From Paragonimus westermani (taxonomy: Eukaryota; Platyhelminthes; Trematoda; Plagiorchiida; Troglotrematidae), in contig QNGE01003272.1 in NCBI GenBank assembly GCA_008508345.1, positions 1 through 64,000 of the forward strand: DNA of 64,000 bases, in the 5' to 3' direction. Position numbers and translations under genes: made by a program. The notes beneath the pieces are model-generated. The model saw only the letters and a program-made list of their open reading frames with translations. It was not told the origin of the DNA and did not search any database. This document shows positions 20,601 through 34,609 of the stretch, piece after piece. How positions within the stretch are numbered: the first letter of the stretch is position 1; the number at the start of each line of letters is the position of its first letter.

Positions 20601-22680
20601 TTATCAAAAATCGGTTTGAATGAGGGAAAACAAAAAACCATAAGCCAGAAGCCCAAATTCCTATGCATAAAAGTTGGACTGCTGTGACAAAGAATGTTTA
20701 GCACGCCTCATCAAAGTATTAACGGTCGAACAATCCATAGAAGAAACGATTCGGGTAAACCAATATATTTGAAAAGAGTCCACAATTTGGGCTGTCTAAT
20801 AAGTTAACAAAAAATGAGCGTATTGGAAAGAGAATTTCCAGTATTATACAGTATAGAATAAAGTGGCATAATCGCCCTGATAAGCATATTTTTGCGCTGT
20901 TTTAAACCCAATTAGCTCCAACCAGAAGTGGAGGCGTGTGTTATATTAGTAAGACCATGTGGTTGAACCTTTTCTCTCAGACTTTGTTGAGGTTCAACGC
21001 CAAGCACTGTCTGTAATATACTGTCCTCTTAGGTAAGCGATGAGCAGGTAAACCATTTTGTTCATTTGTGATAATTTAACTGTTTCTAAAAGGTGGTAGC
21101 TTTGGCTCAAAACGGTAGAACAAAGCGCTTATCCCTGCCCTTTATTACATTTTCTAGAGCTTCTGCTATTCCATACTGCTAAGGGAAAGGACGGCGACCT
21201 TACATGATTAGGCACAGAAACTAATTGGTTCTTTTGAGTTCATGGGAATTGACAATACTTATGAAGCCATTGTTTGTTAGATTTACTATCAGACCACGGC
21301 AGTTGCCTAGTCAGCCGGAAGTACCTATGTAATTTGCACTGAGTATATAACTCGTGGGGTCAATCGTCGCACCGTGTTATGTTAACCGCTCGAGGATTTT
21401 TATAACTGTACAGTGCGCCTCTGAGCGTTTCCATTGTTAAAAAGATATATGGCTTGCGATTCGGACAGATCTCAGTGTAGTGAGAACCACCTTATTGGAC
21501 TCCGGGTGAGTTCAATGCGTTCTGTAAAAAAGTCTAATTATTAGAGTGGTATTCAAAAATAGCAGCCTTCATGTTCTAAATACACTCCATAAAAAGCCGA
21601 TCACCGTAAAGAAAACTTATCATTTTGTCTAGTAAATCGTCAAAAATGATTATCTATTGGAATTTAGTTTGTACGAAAAAACCAGTCGCCTTTTTTCTGC
21701 TCATACCATAGACAGATGCGTGTTTGATAGAGACAGAGAAAACAATGTGTGCACTCAGTCACATATACTAAACAAGCTCACTCACGACAACTTTGAATTT
21801 ATCAGATAACAACAGGCGCTAGTATGCAAGTTCGGTTTTTCTTTTCAAGCGGGATGCTGAAGCATTTCATGTTTTAACGTAGTAAATAGACGCATCTTCT
21901 TTTCCAAGTGTTTAGGGTGATGGTCATATTTTCTAATTTGACTGGATAAAAAAATACCTCAGTAAAAGCGACTGATGTCACCTCGACGTAGATGTTTTAT
22001 TTAGTCATAAGGCTGAATCAGGTTTTATTGTTAATTACCCACCACCTATTTGGAAAGATTAATCATTGGTGGATCGGTGATTAAGTGCTGTTTACCCGCA
22101 AATGAGATTTAAAAAGATTACTGCTATTCTACGCATCCACGTAAAATTGCCAGACCGTATTGCACACAACTTGCACAGTAATAACTTAATGCTGTATCCT
22201 CTGTCTATGAGTGCGGAAACACTTACCATTGTAGTCATATTAGTTGAATGACTACGAACGCCAAAGTGTCGAATACATATTATGGGAGACCAAATGAGGA
22301 GTTAATAAGAGTGAATGTTATTTTTGTCTGCTCTCAAATTTATATTTCACTGGCTTGCCGCTCACAAAGAAAAATCTTTTATTGGAGCGAGTTTTGAGCA
22401 CCGACTGTCCTTTGAAAGTAACAGACTGGCAGAATGTGACTGTTTGCTTCAAGGCTTTGGTGTATTTTGATGCTTGCGGCCATGAGAAAAAGCTGTAAAA
22501 ATATGTCAAAAAGCTTTTGACCGAGAATTTTAATTCTACTTCAGATGAGGTGGGAAAACTGAAGTGTCCACAAAAGTTGGTTACGAACAACTTGTACAAT
22601 TCTCAAGCAGTCTGCCTTAGATTATTTGGGAATATTACTTTACCTAGAGCATTTCGTATAAGATACGCATGAGATTGACT
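17694..22680. other. no recognised gene
   Basis: AT-rich sequence with only short frames. One plus stretch, 20002-20193, follows an acceptor CGTGCCTTGCAG and reads an Asn-rich peptide (N-Y-L-Q-R-N-E-L-S-S-V) up to a stop; it could be a terminal exon but has no recognisable domain and the opposite strand is equally open. No repeat structure stood out. Confidence 0.4.
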
Positions 22681-22860
22681 TAGAGATGGCATATTAACTT
22701 CAGCGTTGTATATTACTGCGAAAGTGCTGTGTCTGTCGCTGGTTCGAATCCAGCCAAAGCCCTGACTTTTCACAGTCGGATCTCATCTAAAGATATCTGA
22801 GCCAAGAGAGTAAAAAATTACTTGAACGACAAATACCAAATGAAATACCAAATTCTGCAG
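22681..22860 (+). repeat. tRNA-like SINE fragment with a consensus B box
   Basis: GGTTCGAATCC at 22741-22751 equals the RNA polymerase III B-box consensus and sits in a perfect 5-bp T-arm (GCTGG/CCAGC). An A-box-like GATGGCATATTAAC lies about 50 bp upstream. No acceptor or anticodon stem can be formed, so this is not a tRNA gene; it looks like the head of a tRNA-derived SINE of a family different from the one at 52988. Ends are approximate. Confidence 0.45.
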
Positions 22861-25800
22861 CAAGCGGTTGAGCGCAAAAAGTGAAATAACTACAGATACT
22901 ACGTTATGCTAACCACTTATGGCAACGTCTACTGAAGTGGTCCTGAATTTTTCCAAGTTACTTTTTGTTGTGACCTTATATCGTGCCAAAATAAGATGAT
23001 TTTGAAGTTAAGGCACACTTAAGACAGCAATGTGCAAACAAAAGTGCATAAGCCGAAGAAATATACATGCTGTATTGCCCTGATTTACTGAAAACTGTGG
23101 CATAAAATGGACAGGGTAGGTAGCGGTCGACCGGCACATCTGTTTGGTGAACTTCCTATTAGAGAACAAAGGGTTACGTAGAGGATGATCAGGATGTGTG
23201 AATCTGTCCATTAGTTATTTTCGTCAAAAATGCCGTTGTTGACACTTAATAAACAGCTTCGTAAAATTCCCCCACTAAATTCTTGACTCTTATATTGATT
23301 TTGACGTACTGCTGCGCAAGGCAACGTTACCTGGTTGTCACCCCGAAGTAAAAAACACTTAAAAGCTGCGTTTGTCAAACCACTGGACTCTCGTGGTGTT
23401 GTGTTACAAAAAGTCACTTTCAATTAGTGTTTGCAAAACCTGGGCGTAAAAATCTGTAGTTTGCAAGGGAAATTGAAGGGCAGTACATTACCGTTAATAC
23501 TGTTCTGAAAGGTGTCTATTACGGCGATGCTATCAACAAACGTGTGCGCTGCTACATAACGAATATTGGGAACAACGTCTGAATTGGAACTCTAATTTAT
23601 AGTTCTGAATATGTTAGAAGTTACAAAAAAAAGGTCTTCCAAAGAAGATAGCCCTGAAAATATTCTCTGAGTAGACTGTAAGCTAAGAAAACGGAAAGAA
23701 AGATATTCTGTTCATTTAACTAACTAGACTTGCTTGTCAAGCTGAAAGTTGTTGCAGTTCTACATTTGCCAAACTTCTATGAAAATTTGTACATGGTCTT
23801 CGGTGGCTCTAGCAGAGGTTGAGTCCAACATTTGAACCTGTTGATCTGAACACGCTTTAAGTTGACTCACAGGACTCATAGAACATAACGCGATGTTCCA
23901 GACTTACCGGTCAGGCTCCAAATCATAGCAGAGCTGAGTGTAATTTCGTGTATTCCATAACTTTGAAGCAAACTAAACTGAAACGGTTAGAGGAAGAATC
24001 ATTACGGGATAAAATCAAACAGATTCGTTTATTACTATCATTACCTCAAACACGAGAGGGATAGTTTGACAAAATTACAACAAACTCCCACGTTAATATG
24101 AATCTTGAATTATGGATGATGAGAATTTTACAACCAAATGATATGAGTAGTATAATATCAGCGATAGCATCAGATGAAACTTTTGTCAATATGGTAAGGA
24201 CAGGTGGTAAAACTAGATTAAGATGTCAGGGACAATAAAGTTTTGCAAGTCTCGTGATCACTGTGGAACAGAATGTGCGCCATTTTTGCTGTATTTAAAA
24301 GGCAATTCTGACTGCTTCGTGGACCAGAGACAAACTGTGTCAAATTCCCAAATTCTCCTGTTACCCTGAGACCTTTTTGGAATATAAAAATGGAGGTCTT
24401 TAACTCGCAGCAGACATTTCTGGCACGGCTAGTTTTCTCCGGTTTGATGCAGCCGGATGTACGCAACCCAGTGATATCTGGTAACTGGTAACTGTTCCGG
24501 TTGGTTTTTTTTAAACTTTCAACGGGCGAGCATTTAAACACATTCTGCGTGCGTTATTTGCACCTACTTAACACATTCCGCTTGAATACATTTTGAAATC
24601 CACAAAGTGGTTGGGGATTAGTAAATTGACCATTATTGATTTCAATTAAATACACCTTTATAGCTCACAACTTTAGTTTTTCACTGATAGTGCAGTGTGG
24701 ATCTAAAAACAGAGAACGTTGATAAGGCTGTATACAGCCAACAAGTTCTTTTGGTCCAGTTCAACAAGGAGGCAAATAGACAAATGCCACGATATGTTGA
24801 CCCTTCGCTTGTTCTTTTTTCAATCACACGCACAGCAACCGGTTGCATTCAAAAAGGATACGACAAGAATTCTGTTAGATTTATCTCGTTTTGTGGACAG
24901 AGAATTGGTCGACCGACGAGAATGAACAAAATGCTGACGTCTCACAACAGTTATATTTTTATCGCGTTGATGAACAGTTGACACAAACAGCAAAGATCTC
25001 TCACAGTTAAATTCCTTCTTGATCACCAGCACCACAACATACCAGCCCACCTAATCAAATTTGTTCAAGTGCACGGGTTGGGGTTCATCGTGCCCAGTAG
25101 ACATGCTGCAGAGCAAGCTCGATCATCCCCGAAAACACAAAAGAATTCGGCTTGACTTCATACGAATGATTTTTGAGACTCTTTTCAGCAGGGTTCAAGA
25201 AAACTGTTGGTCCTTGTTCCATCTTAATGCACACAAAAGTCTAAACTGTTGGAATAGATGTTCACTGTAACAGACTAGATAATGAGCAACCTTCGTGTTA
25301 TTAGGTTGTACAACACTTGATGTAATGCGTAGGTTTACATGAGCTATAATTCCAGAGCATGTGCATAGATTTCAATGAACCGTGAGTGGAGTCTGACGTA
25401 TACCGAACACTTAGAATAACCGTGGCTCGTGAGCGGTGCATATACATGCCACATCTAGAATTAAACACCGGCAATTCGTTTACGTTACAACCATGGTAGC
25501 CCCTGTGAAATTAACTTCAGGTGGAGCACGACACTATTACATCAAGGAAAGGTTGACTCACGATAAAATTAAGAGGTAAATCTACAAGAAGTCTGCGCAA
25601 GAACAGTAATGCTTACTGCACTGATCAAGCCGAAGAAAACTAAGACATTTTTTTATCATAAAATGACTTGGTGTTACTTCCCTTTGTTTGTGATTACACT
25701 GCCGGTCGACAAAGTGCTTGTAAATCTGCAAAAGATAACGGTGACTGATGGACCTGTAACTTGTCGCAGTGAATTCACAAAAGGATTGAGCACTGGCCTA

Positions 25801-27469
25801 AGCCAGCTCATTCAGTTGTGGATAATGAGAAACAATAGTTTGGTTGTGGTATTGTGGACGATTCTCTGCCGGAAACCAAAGTGATCATGGGAATCAAGAT
25901 GTTGTAATCTAATGAAGTTTGAATTCCCAACTTTGTCCCTCTAACGTCTTCCAAAGATGGTACTAAGGGACTGTTATCCAAACTGATCACTCTTCTTTGT
26001 TTCATATGGGAGAGTGAAGAGAGGCCTGGTGGCTGATGCTTTATATGCTTTCGTTTTCTTTTTTAAAAGAATGCCAAGATGCCATATGACGGTCGCACCG
26101 GTCTTAACGTCGCATCTAACGAATTGTAAATTTTCATTTTTCTCAGAGCGCATGGGCTCTGGATGTACAGATAGAACCAAATAATGGAGGCCCGTACAAA
26201 TATTCAGTCCACTCCTGGCTAGTTCGATCATAATTTAACGTTGGAGAATTGACACTCCTTTTTCAAGAAACACTCATAGTAAGTTTTGTCCTAAGAGGTT
26301 CTTTTGACTCGGTTGGAAGACACGCTTCCGTTGGCCTTGTCCATTGCGGAGGGACCCCAATTAATTATGTCGATTTGTTCCAGCCTTTTTGGGCCTGATG
26401 TGATTGCAGAACTATGTCGGGCAGTCTGTATGTCGAATTGCGTTGGAACGTCCGATCTCCTTCCTCCTTTTCAACTTTGTGATAGAGGACAATGCCAAAG
26501 AAGTACACAGAGGTTCTGAGAACTCCGCAGTAGAGCATTTGCCCGTTACTGTCGACTCTTTGGCTTGTAGTGTTGTTGACAAGATGTCCGCGAGAACAGC
26601 CAGAACACGTATTACTGGATTACGGCGTGTTCTGTGACCAAAGTTAGTATGCAATGCACAGAAGCGACATATGTGTGAGAGGTGTAATAAAGTAAACAAA
26701 GTATAACATCTTCAAAAACCTTATACTTTTCCGGGTGAAAGGTAGATATTGTTTCTGGCAGTTAACAGTAATAAATCTACCATAATTATTAACTAGCCAA
26801 ACTTCACAATGCAATCCGGACTTTTGTTGCACTCAGCGGCGTGTACGCATCAGAATTGTGCTAGCTTATTTAATTCGCTGTATTTTGTCTGTCTTTTCTT
26901 ATCTCTTCTGGTGTGAAGTTCACATCAGGTAATTCTTGTCTTTTTTGCAAGTATTTGTTCAACTCACTGCACTGGCTTGAAGAAATCTTGCTCGTTCTTA
27001 CTTGTAGTCAGGTAAAGAAAGCACAAGTTGTGTGCATTGCGAGTGTTACCACCGGATTATCCAAGAAACCAACGATTAGCCATATTAACTTGTAAAGTAT
27101 GCCTGTCCCTGGGTTTCTAAGATGGTCTAACTTTCTGTGTGAAGATTTTTAGGAAATCCAAGTGAACGGACTTGTAAAAGTAAGCATGATATCAACTTTA
27201 AAATACCACAGTCTGAGAGTTCTTTTAATAAAATGCTGCTGAAAAATGTAGGGCAAACTACGTGCTACATCAAAAGATGAAATATGTTGACATCATAATC
27301 GCGAAACTTCATGTGCAATGCCAACGCCACGCTATATCACTTTGAAGTAGCTCGGCAGTCTCTGTGAAGAAGAAGATGGGCAGAAACGTTTCCCAGACAA
27401 AATCTGTGATCATAATATGACGAAAAAGGAATTCAATAGTACACAATCTTCATTGTCCAAACCGCTGGT
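22861..27469. other. no recognised gene
   Basis: Frames of up to about 107 codons occur on both strands (24218-24541 minus, 24697-24981 plus, 25609-25884 plus). None shows a known motif or a consistent splice-site pair. No strong repeats were noticed. Confidence 0.4.
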
Positions 27470-27957
27470 TTCCATGCTACGTGCGCGCTTGCGTTTATGG
27501 GTCAAGATTCCAATCCACAACCTCCCCGGTTTCCGCTCACACGTTGTGTGCATTTCGGCCGGGTTTGCGCGTGTGTCCGACACATTCTGTCAGGGGATTT
27601 TCTACTTGCCATTCCTCATCTGTTGAGCCGATCTCTTCGGGCGGTGGCTCATCTGGTCACTTGCGCTCTCGCAATCTATCCACTGTGACCTATGACCGTA
27701 TCCTACGACCATGTCAAGATGATCCTCCGAGTTTTGGAATGACTGCGCCCCCTATCTGGTCATCTATTCGATTTTATCTGCCAGGTTTCGTCCGTTGGTC
27801 AGATCCTGTTGAGCGATGGCTCATCCGGTCGCCCATGATGTCCACGATCATCTCGTTTTCGACTTTTGGAGGTATCTCTCGCCACGCTGAAGTATTCTGC
27901 CGAGAGTTGAAGTACCTGCACCTCCGATTGAGTAGTCCTCCAAATTTTTATTAGTAA
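27470..27957. repeat. GC-rich repeat-like island
   Basis: A GC-richer block in AT-rich surroundings. It contains a long frame (27481-27954, plus) whose product is low in recognisable features. Two related stretches, near 27622-27660 (TTGAGC...GGTGGCTCATCTGGTC) and 27808-27835 (TTGAGCGATGGCTCATCCGG), are imperfect direct repeats about 185 bp apart. This fits a transposable-element fragment rather than a host gene; family not identified. Confidence 0.4.
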
Positions 27958-29676
27958 CAAAAAACGTAGTAATGTGGAATTATTACAGTAAGATGAAGTC
28001 AAAGACAGTGTTTTCGCCTTCAGTTTTCCAAAACGCAGCCAAAGGCTTTCAGGTTTCGAGACTTGCCAGTAGAAACAGATAAGTGAAACAGGTAAACTAA
28101 CCAGATCTCTTGGTCCTTTTAAAACCCCGTAATTTCCCCCAGTTTTTCCCAAATGATGATAACAGACTACCATACCACGCTTGCACATTTTCTTCCATCT
28201 TGTCTACGTTTCGCTTTATATAAATAGCTTATATTGCTCTTTACATACGCCTGGCGATTAACACGATGGAACACTGCTTGTTGATCTGAAATGTGACTGA
28301 CGGCTTCTGTGGTTGCCTTTATGAATAAGCGAGCAATGTTGGGGTTTTCCGCTGTCTTTTTGCTATACCTGGTAAACCACAATTATTTGGACCTCACCGG
28401 AAAATCAGTTGTGTGATTCACTTTAATACAAGAAATTTCCATGGTATGTGGAATATCAAACTAACCACAGTGTGACCATTATACCTTCCTTAACCATTCC
28501 ACTGTATCAATTAACTGTCGATAATGAAGGTTCTTATGAACCAACCAGGGATAATCTATTTCCGAATCAAGTGACATCGTTTTTCAAAGATGTATGAAAC
28601 TAAGCCTACATTCCGTGATATCCGGTCCGGCTCAGTCTGAAAATTTTTAATGAGGAAATGTTCAACTATCTAGTATTTGAAAAACGCGAACCCCAGTTTG
28701 AGCAAAATAAATGCCCGTTATTAGGGTGTTGTACTGTCTCTTTTTAAGTGTGGGCTGCAAAGTTTAGTAATGAAATAAGAGTAAAACCCTCCGCATGAGG
28801 GCATTTTCATCCACAAATGGTGACAGGTAGGCAGGTGGAAGTCAGACGGGCAGCACATTCGAGTGACTATGCAGCCGTTTCCATCAAACAGCTGAAATCC
28901 TTGCGGATAAGGTCATGTGTCGTTCCTATAAAAAACCATTTTTATTCACCTCACGTCACCTGCTGAAGACAAGTCGTGATGTTGGCACTTCGTCGGTCAT
29001 CCCACTTACCATCAACCACCCGAATAAACACCCACTCCTTTTTGGCGAGACATTTGCTACTATACGGCTGAATTAATCGTTTTGTGCGTAAGGGTAGCTG
29101 TTCATTATATTGGCATTGCCTTTCAGTTACTCGTAACCTTTCCGTGGTTGAACCAGTCACTCTTCGTAAGTGACGGCTTTAAGCGAAATCTATAGGATCC
29201 AGTATTGCAGTAGACATCTGATAAGATGCAAAGAAATTAGCTCGAACCAGGATCGCGTGATATGCCATTATTAGCTTGTAGCTTGAACCTTCTTTCGGGA
29301 AAGACTTGTTCTGGTATCATTTGGCTGCTTATTATACTTTGGAAAGCCTTGGTCATCTAATTATCCCATGGTTATTTTTTAGTATATAGCAATCGGCAGG
29401 AAACACAACTAATAAATATCCCCAGATAATAACGGAGACAAGTATTTTTCCGACAGAAAGACGTTTTCAATTTACATTAGTAAAATTGAATGTTTGTTGA
29501 ATGAATTTCCTACAAAAACTTTATCGAAACCAAGGCTGTATGTGAAATAAGGTTAAATTGTACGGTATGAATAGTGACGTTTGAACAACCTGCAGCGAAT
29601 TAAAATTAAAACACTAATACCTTAACGTCCTTCTTGGAAGTTTTTAATGCGACTACAAAAGCTACTCCTTTTTTAG
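27958..29676. other. no recognised gene
   Basis: AT-rich, only short frames on both strands. It probably includes an intron or the upstream region of the gene whose exons begin at 29677. Confidence 0.4.
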
Positions 29677-29936
29677 CTCTAGTTTTCAACCTGACGATTA
29701 TGAAGAGTTTCTGGTTCAAATTTACAAGAAGATCTTACAGGTGTCCATTGCGGCCTACATCTGCATGCAAACACCTACGGAACTCGATGTGGAGGAATTT
29801 GCTCGTTTTGTTCAACAACAGCACAATACCAGAGAGGAGCAAAAAGAATATCTGATGCGGTTTTTTAATTCCCAAGAGGTATTAGAGGTTCCTGCAGAGG
29901 ACACGATCTGCGGCGCAAAGGAATTCACTCTCACTA
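29677..29936 (+). CDS. penultimate exon of an unidentified gene
   Basis: Acceptor after CTCCTTTTTTAG (a second AG at 29681-29682 is an alternative), donor CACTA|GTACGT. It reads F-Q-P-D-D-Y-E-E-F-L-V-Q-I-Y-K-K-I-L-Q, C-M-Q-T-P-T-E-L-D-V-E-E-F-A-R-F-V, and E-E-Q-K-E-Y-L-M-R-F-F, an acidic, helical-looking composition without a domain I know. It joins the next exon across a 43-bp intron (29937-29979) with phase kept. Upstream exons were not found within reach. Confidence 0.65.
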
Positions 29937-29979
29937 GTACGTCATTTATTTCTTTTCTCTCACCGATCTTCCTGTCTAG

Positions 29980-30767
29980 CCACAGAAATGCAAGTTGAGG
30001 AAGCGAAAATGGAAACGTTTTTGAAAATGCTCATTTTTAAGCTGGAGTTCACTCCCGATTCTAGGCTTCTCACTGAAAGGGACACGTTAGGATATGTGCT
30101 TGAAAAGTACATAATTCTAAGCAAAAAATTATTTCACGTTTATTACAAAACACGCAAAGAACTGAAACTTATGGATTCAAAAAACTTGAAAGCATATAAT
30201 AAAGCGTACAATGAGAGCAAAAAGATTTTGGATCTTTGGTGCAACACAGCGTTTCGGAAGTCCGTACAGCCTACCAGCCTGCATCAGTTTCTCTCCATTA
30301 TCAGCAAACTGGTGGATGAATTTGCTGAATACGAAGTTTCGTATTCACCTTACTGGCAGCACACCATCCTAGAAATTTTTCAATCTTTTGGTGCCGGCTT
30401 GTCTTCCTTGAGCTCAGGGAGCAACAAACAAACGATTGTGAATTTCATGAATTTTATGATTACTACTGTTCTAAAATTCACTGAAGCTTTATGGCGAGAC
30501 GTAACAGACAAAAGGGGTTTGCAATACTTCAGTGGACTTTCGAGAGGAATGTTCTATCTATGGTTGTTGCTCACTTTCCTCAAATATTTCAATGAACCAC
30601 TTGCTGATTCAAGTGTTGTGAAGGTATGGTGCAGTCAGCTTGAGACCACATCGAAAAAGCTGACGGCAACAGGAAGAATCTCAAGTGGAGTAACAGTACA
30701 GAATTCTAGCTGTGTGTTCCTCATGTTTTTATTACGAAACCGATTGATGAAAATTGCATCTAATTAA
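29980..30767 (+). CDS. last exon of an unidentified gene
   Basis: Acceptor CTTCCTGTCTAG at 29979; the frame is open for about 262 codons to TAA 30765-30767, the longest host frame in the window. Composition is helical and rich in aromatic and hydrophobic residues (for example W-Q-H-T-I-L-E-I-F-Q-S-F, N-F-M-N-F-M-I-T-T-V-L-K-F-T, M-F-Y-L-W-L-L-L-T-F-L-K-Y-F), suggesting a HEAT-like or other all-helical fold; no catalytic motif is visible. An AATAAA 61 bases after the stop (30828-30833) supports a terminal exon. A donor-like AAG|GTATGG at 30623 offers a shorter exon. Product and role unknown. Confidence 0.7.
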
Positions 30768-30827
30768 TGAAAAAATACAATGAATCAAATTGTTGTACAG
30801 TCATTTGATGAAATTATTGCCAAAGTT

Positions 30828-30833
30828 AATAAA
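30828..30833 (+). promoter_or_regulatory. poly(A) signal AATAAA
   Basis: Canonical hexamer 61 bases downstream of the TAA at 30765-30767, in an A-rich run. Its position fits 3' end formation of the unidentified gene just upstream. Confidence 0.5.
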
Positions 30834-33800
30834 AAAAATGCGCCCTATGAGCGCTAACGAGCATTTTGTCCACCCCGTTTCAGAAGTCGAACAAGTATGA
30901 GGTCCGGGTTAAGCAAACCGGAAACTTCTGTCGGAATATTGATGAATTGTTTATTAAACATTAAGGATCATTATCTCCTTCGAAAAGAACTCCTTGCTTT
31001 CTGCGTCATGCTAGTTTTGCACAACTTAAATTGAACAGAAAGTGGCATTAACATCTCCGACTCGAGGTCTTTTGTGTATAAGAAGTTACAGGTTGCTTAG
31101 AGTGGTCTTGAGGACAGCTTTTATCTTTGGTTGGAGAAGTTGTCGGAAGAAGTGGACTATCAAAACCACTGGCTTTGTGATTGCGAGAGCCTGCGTTTCT
31201 TTTTGTTCTCTCAATCATTCAATCCTGACGAAAACAAACGTAACCAGAATGTGCTGTGGTTCTAGTCGCCGTTGACAACGATGGTAACATGGAATATCTT
31301 TGAACAGAAATATGTAGTAAAAACGATAAAGGTTATCAAAAGAAGGCTAAGCCAAATAATTATAAATGTTTTTTCCGTATATTCCTATATCAAACTTTCT
31401 TAGTTTTGTCGTTATTTCTTCCGCGTGCAATGTCCGAAATAGGATTGTCACCAGTAAGTAGATCATTGATATTTATTGCTGTTACTATTCGGCACATTTT
31501 AGTGTTTTCTTAATTTTTATCAACGCTACTATCCCACTACTGTTCCACTATTGTGTACTTAGTCTTCAACAGCTGACTAAAATCCGGTGGACGTCATCCT
31601 CGAGCAAACCAGTTGGACACTGCGTCGATCACCTACAACTTAGCATGGTCAAGTTGTCACATGCAAACACTGACTTATGTTTGCTTGTGCGTAGTGCTTA
31701 GATTGTCCAACAACGTCGAAGAGATGTGCAATATGTCTTGTGAGTTCGAACTAATAATTTTAAGGTTGGTGCTAATCGGTCAGACTGAAATCACGAAATC
31801 TGTTAGGGTTCTTGAGTAGCGTTTCGACAACTGACAATTAGACAAAAATTGAGTTGGAATTACGTGAATTCAATCACAATTTGCATGCACCTGCAGACTC
31901 AGTGAACAAGTTGACCAGAATAAGGCCCCTTCACTGGTGTGAGTGAATGCATTGGTTGAGTCTGAGATAGAGAAGAGAATTATCTTGCTGAGGTCACAAA
32001 AGACGCCAAAAAATTAAAATTGAGGTGGTACTCACGGCATCTAGATCGATGCTACCATATCACTCAGAATAATAACACACTTGGGTTGAACTTGAAGGAA
32101 TCTCTGTATGTTGGATTCATGTCACAGCAACACACCAACACACGTGAGACAACAGTTCGCAGAGTGAGTAGCCGCTTCATGAAAGTGGGATGTTTGATCA
32201 TTGCTCATAAAGATGGACTTCTTCACATTCTTGATTTTCGTCCAATCACTGCAGATAAACCTCCATACCTGACGACCGGGTCCTTAATTTTAGCCAAGGC
32301 AGATCAAAAGTATGTCAAAGTGACACCGACACATCAAGTCCAGACAGCAGTAAGCGTGTACAATCACAGAGGAACGTGGGTTGAGTGGGCTGGACGAAAC
32401 AACAAAAAGTGCTACAACAGCTTGAGAAATTTCTACAGTCCATGATCGTGTGTTCCGAAAACTCCTTTCCCAATCGTCATCAGATCCGTACAGGTCAGAG
32501 TATGAGAGCTTGAAATATGAGGACAACAGATGAAACCTGACGGCCCGAAAGTAATTAACTCCATCCTATAAACTAATGGAGTCGTTGATAAATTTGCCGA
32601 GGTCGACTCAGTAGAACTGGCACACGTGTTAACATGTAGTATGTAAAGAATCAGGTAATTGTTAGCACTTGGTGGAACGCCTTAACAACATAACAAAACT
32701 GTGTGGTCAGTTAGCAAAAGCTTCAGGTGTTGCAACCTTTGGGGTTTTTCCTGATCTTTGCTGATCTCTGGGCATTTTGAAAATAATTCAAAAATGCTGT
32801 AGGGGATAAATGCCGTGACCGTGTCACAATGATGACACTTAGTTCTTTTCTGTCTGCGGTCTTAAACTTTGAAGTTGGATGCTCCGTTATCCGTTTACCG
32901 AGGTGACCAGTTGTGTGTAGTGTATACTATGCAGATATTAGAAGAAGAGGTGATAGACAACCACATTTTGGACGTGGATAGTATTTTCGTCTTTCAAGTG
33001 AACCAGATTAACAACAATTTGGTCAGAAAAGTTATCTGAGATGCGTTATAAACATACGACTGAAAAACCCAGTTAGTGACTCTCATTTACTTTGTGAAAA
33101 TGCAAATACAAGCTCATTCTGTACTTTTACAATCAAGCGATGGTGTATTCTATTTTGCTTTTATGAATAAATCTCTCTGGGTGGCCATTTTTAAACAGAA
33201 TTTTAAAGATATGGATGATCTCTTAGTTGTTGATATATTCGACGAGCATTTCTTGCTTTATTTACAAAACAGCGGATATGAGTCTTCTTTTGCTTCGAAA
33301 GCACAAATCTAATGAGTCTGGCATAGGATGTCATATTCATCCCAGTTTCCTGATCAATCTAGAATAGTGAAACTTAATGAATCTAACAATTTCTAGTGAG
33401 GATATGAATCACTTACAGAGATGAACTCCATCCTACGTGGCTAGAGCACAATGAGCCTTGTAGGGTCCATCTATTCTTGAAAATATATCGCCCATATGAG
33501 TGCGGTAGATACACAAGTTATTAGGTGTACCAAAGCTTGATCATGAGTACGTCAACTAGCAAAGAGACAAAGGTATTCGAAACTCATTCTATTCACACTT
33601 CGATTTAATTTTTCAACAAATGTACACTACAGGCCAAATGTGCACAGAAGAAACCGCTATTTCGGATATAAAGTCAAAGACCATGGACTCAAACAAGAAT
33701 AAATAATATTCTCACATGGATTGTTGGTGGCTTCATTCACCGGTAAGTCTGTGAACAACCGTTTGCCATCAAACGAGCACACAACAAGTCCCTTACGACT

Positions 33801-34609
33801 TCCACAAATTCTTAAGTGGGAAGTGGAATGTGTAGCCATTAACGCAGGTATATGGGGGTTAAAGTATGGATGAGGCGTTGTACAATTGCAAAAGTGTCGA
33901 TCTGATTCTCCACTAGTTGACGTCTTGATACGTAAACTATTCCATTGATTCCGTACTACATAATCTAGTCACAGGAAGGTTGAGTAACTAAAATAGTCAC
34001 TTTTTGTCCGGAAATCTTAATCTTCGTATTTCAGAAAACAAATGAACTGTTATTATACATCGGGAAAAGGTTTGTGTTAAGTCACACGCACTAAAGAGCG
34101 CCAAACCAACGTAAAAAATTCTCCAATTGACGCCTCCTGCTTTGCGGAATATGCGTGGTAAACTTGCTTACTTAAAGTTAGGATTAAAATCTGATCTGAT
34201 ATCGCTAAGGTTTGCTCGTTTGGTGCATATACACAAGAATGGAGAAACCTATGGTCAAATGATGGAATACGTGGATGTCTGTAGTTATGAAGAAAAGAAA
34301 GCGAGCCCAGTCTACACGGATTTTTTTATACAAAACGGGGTCAGCGTCGTGTCTGTTAATCACAGACTGAATGAAATTTGTTGTTTTGTTAGAGCTATCT
34401 TTCAAAATTTTTTACGAGGCTATCTACAGATCTCGATTAAGTAAATACACAAATTAGTAGTGTAACGTTCAGCAAAACAGTTATCTGATAAACGCTGGAT
34501 GACCTCACAATTCTGTAGAAGGTGCATACGGGATGGGAGTATTATATGAAGCACATTCATTCCAGCCATATTAGAGCAACCTTAACACTACAATTCACAT
34601 TTCATACAG
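30834..34609. other. no recognised gene
   Basis: Open frames at 32020-32445 (141 codons, plus), 33076-33312 (plus) and 34127-34444 (plus) have protein-like composition but no domain I recognise and no good paired splice sites, so they are left uncalled. Confidence 0.4.

Noticed and set aside
22681..22760. Possible tRNA gene around the B box GGTTCGAATCC
   Set aside because: The T-arm is perfect, but no acceptor stem, anticodon arm or D-arm can be formed in the right places. It is better explained as a tRNA-derived SINE head.
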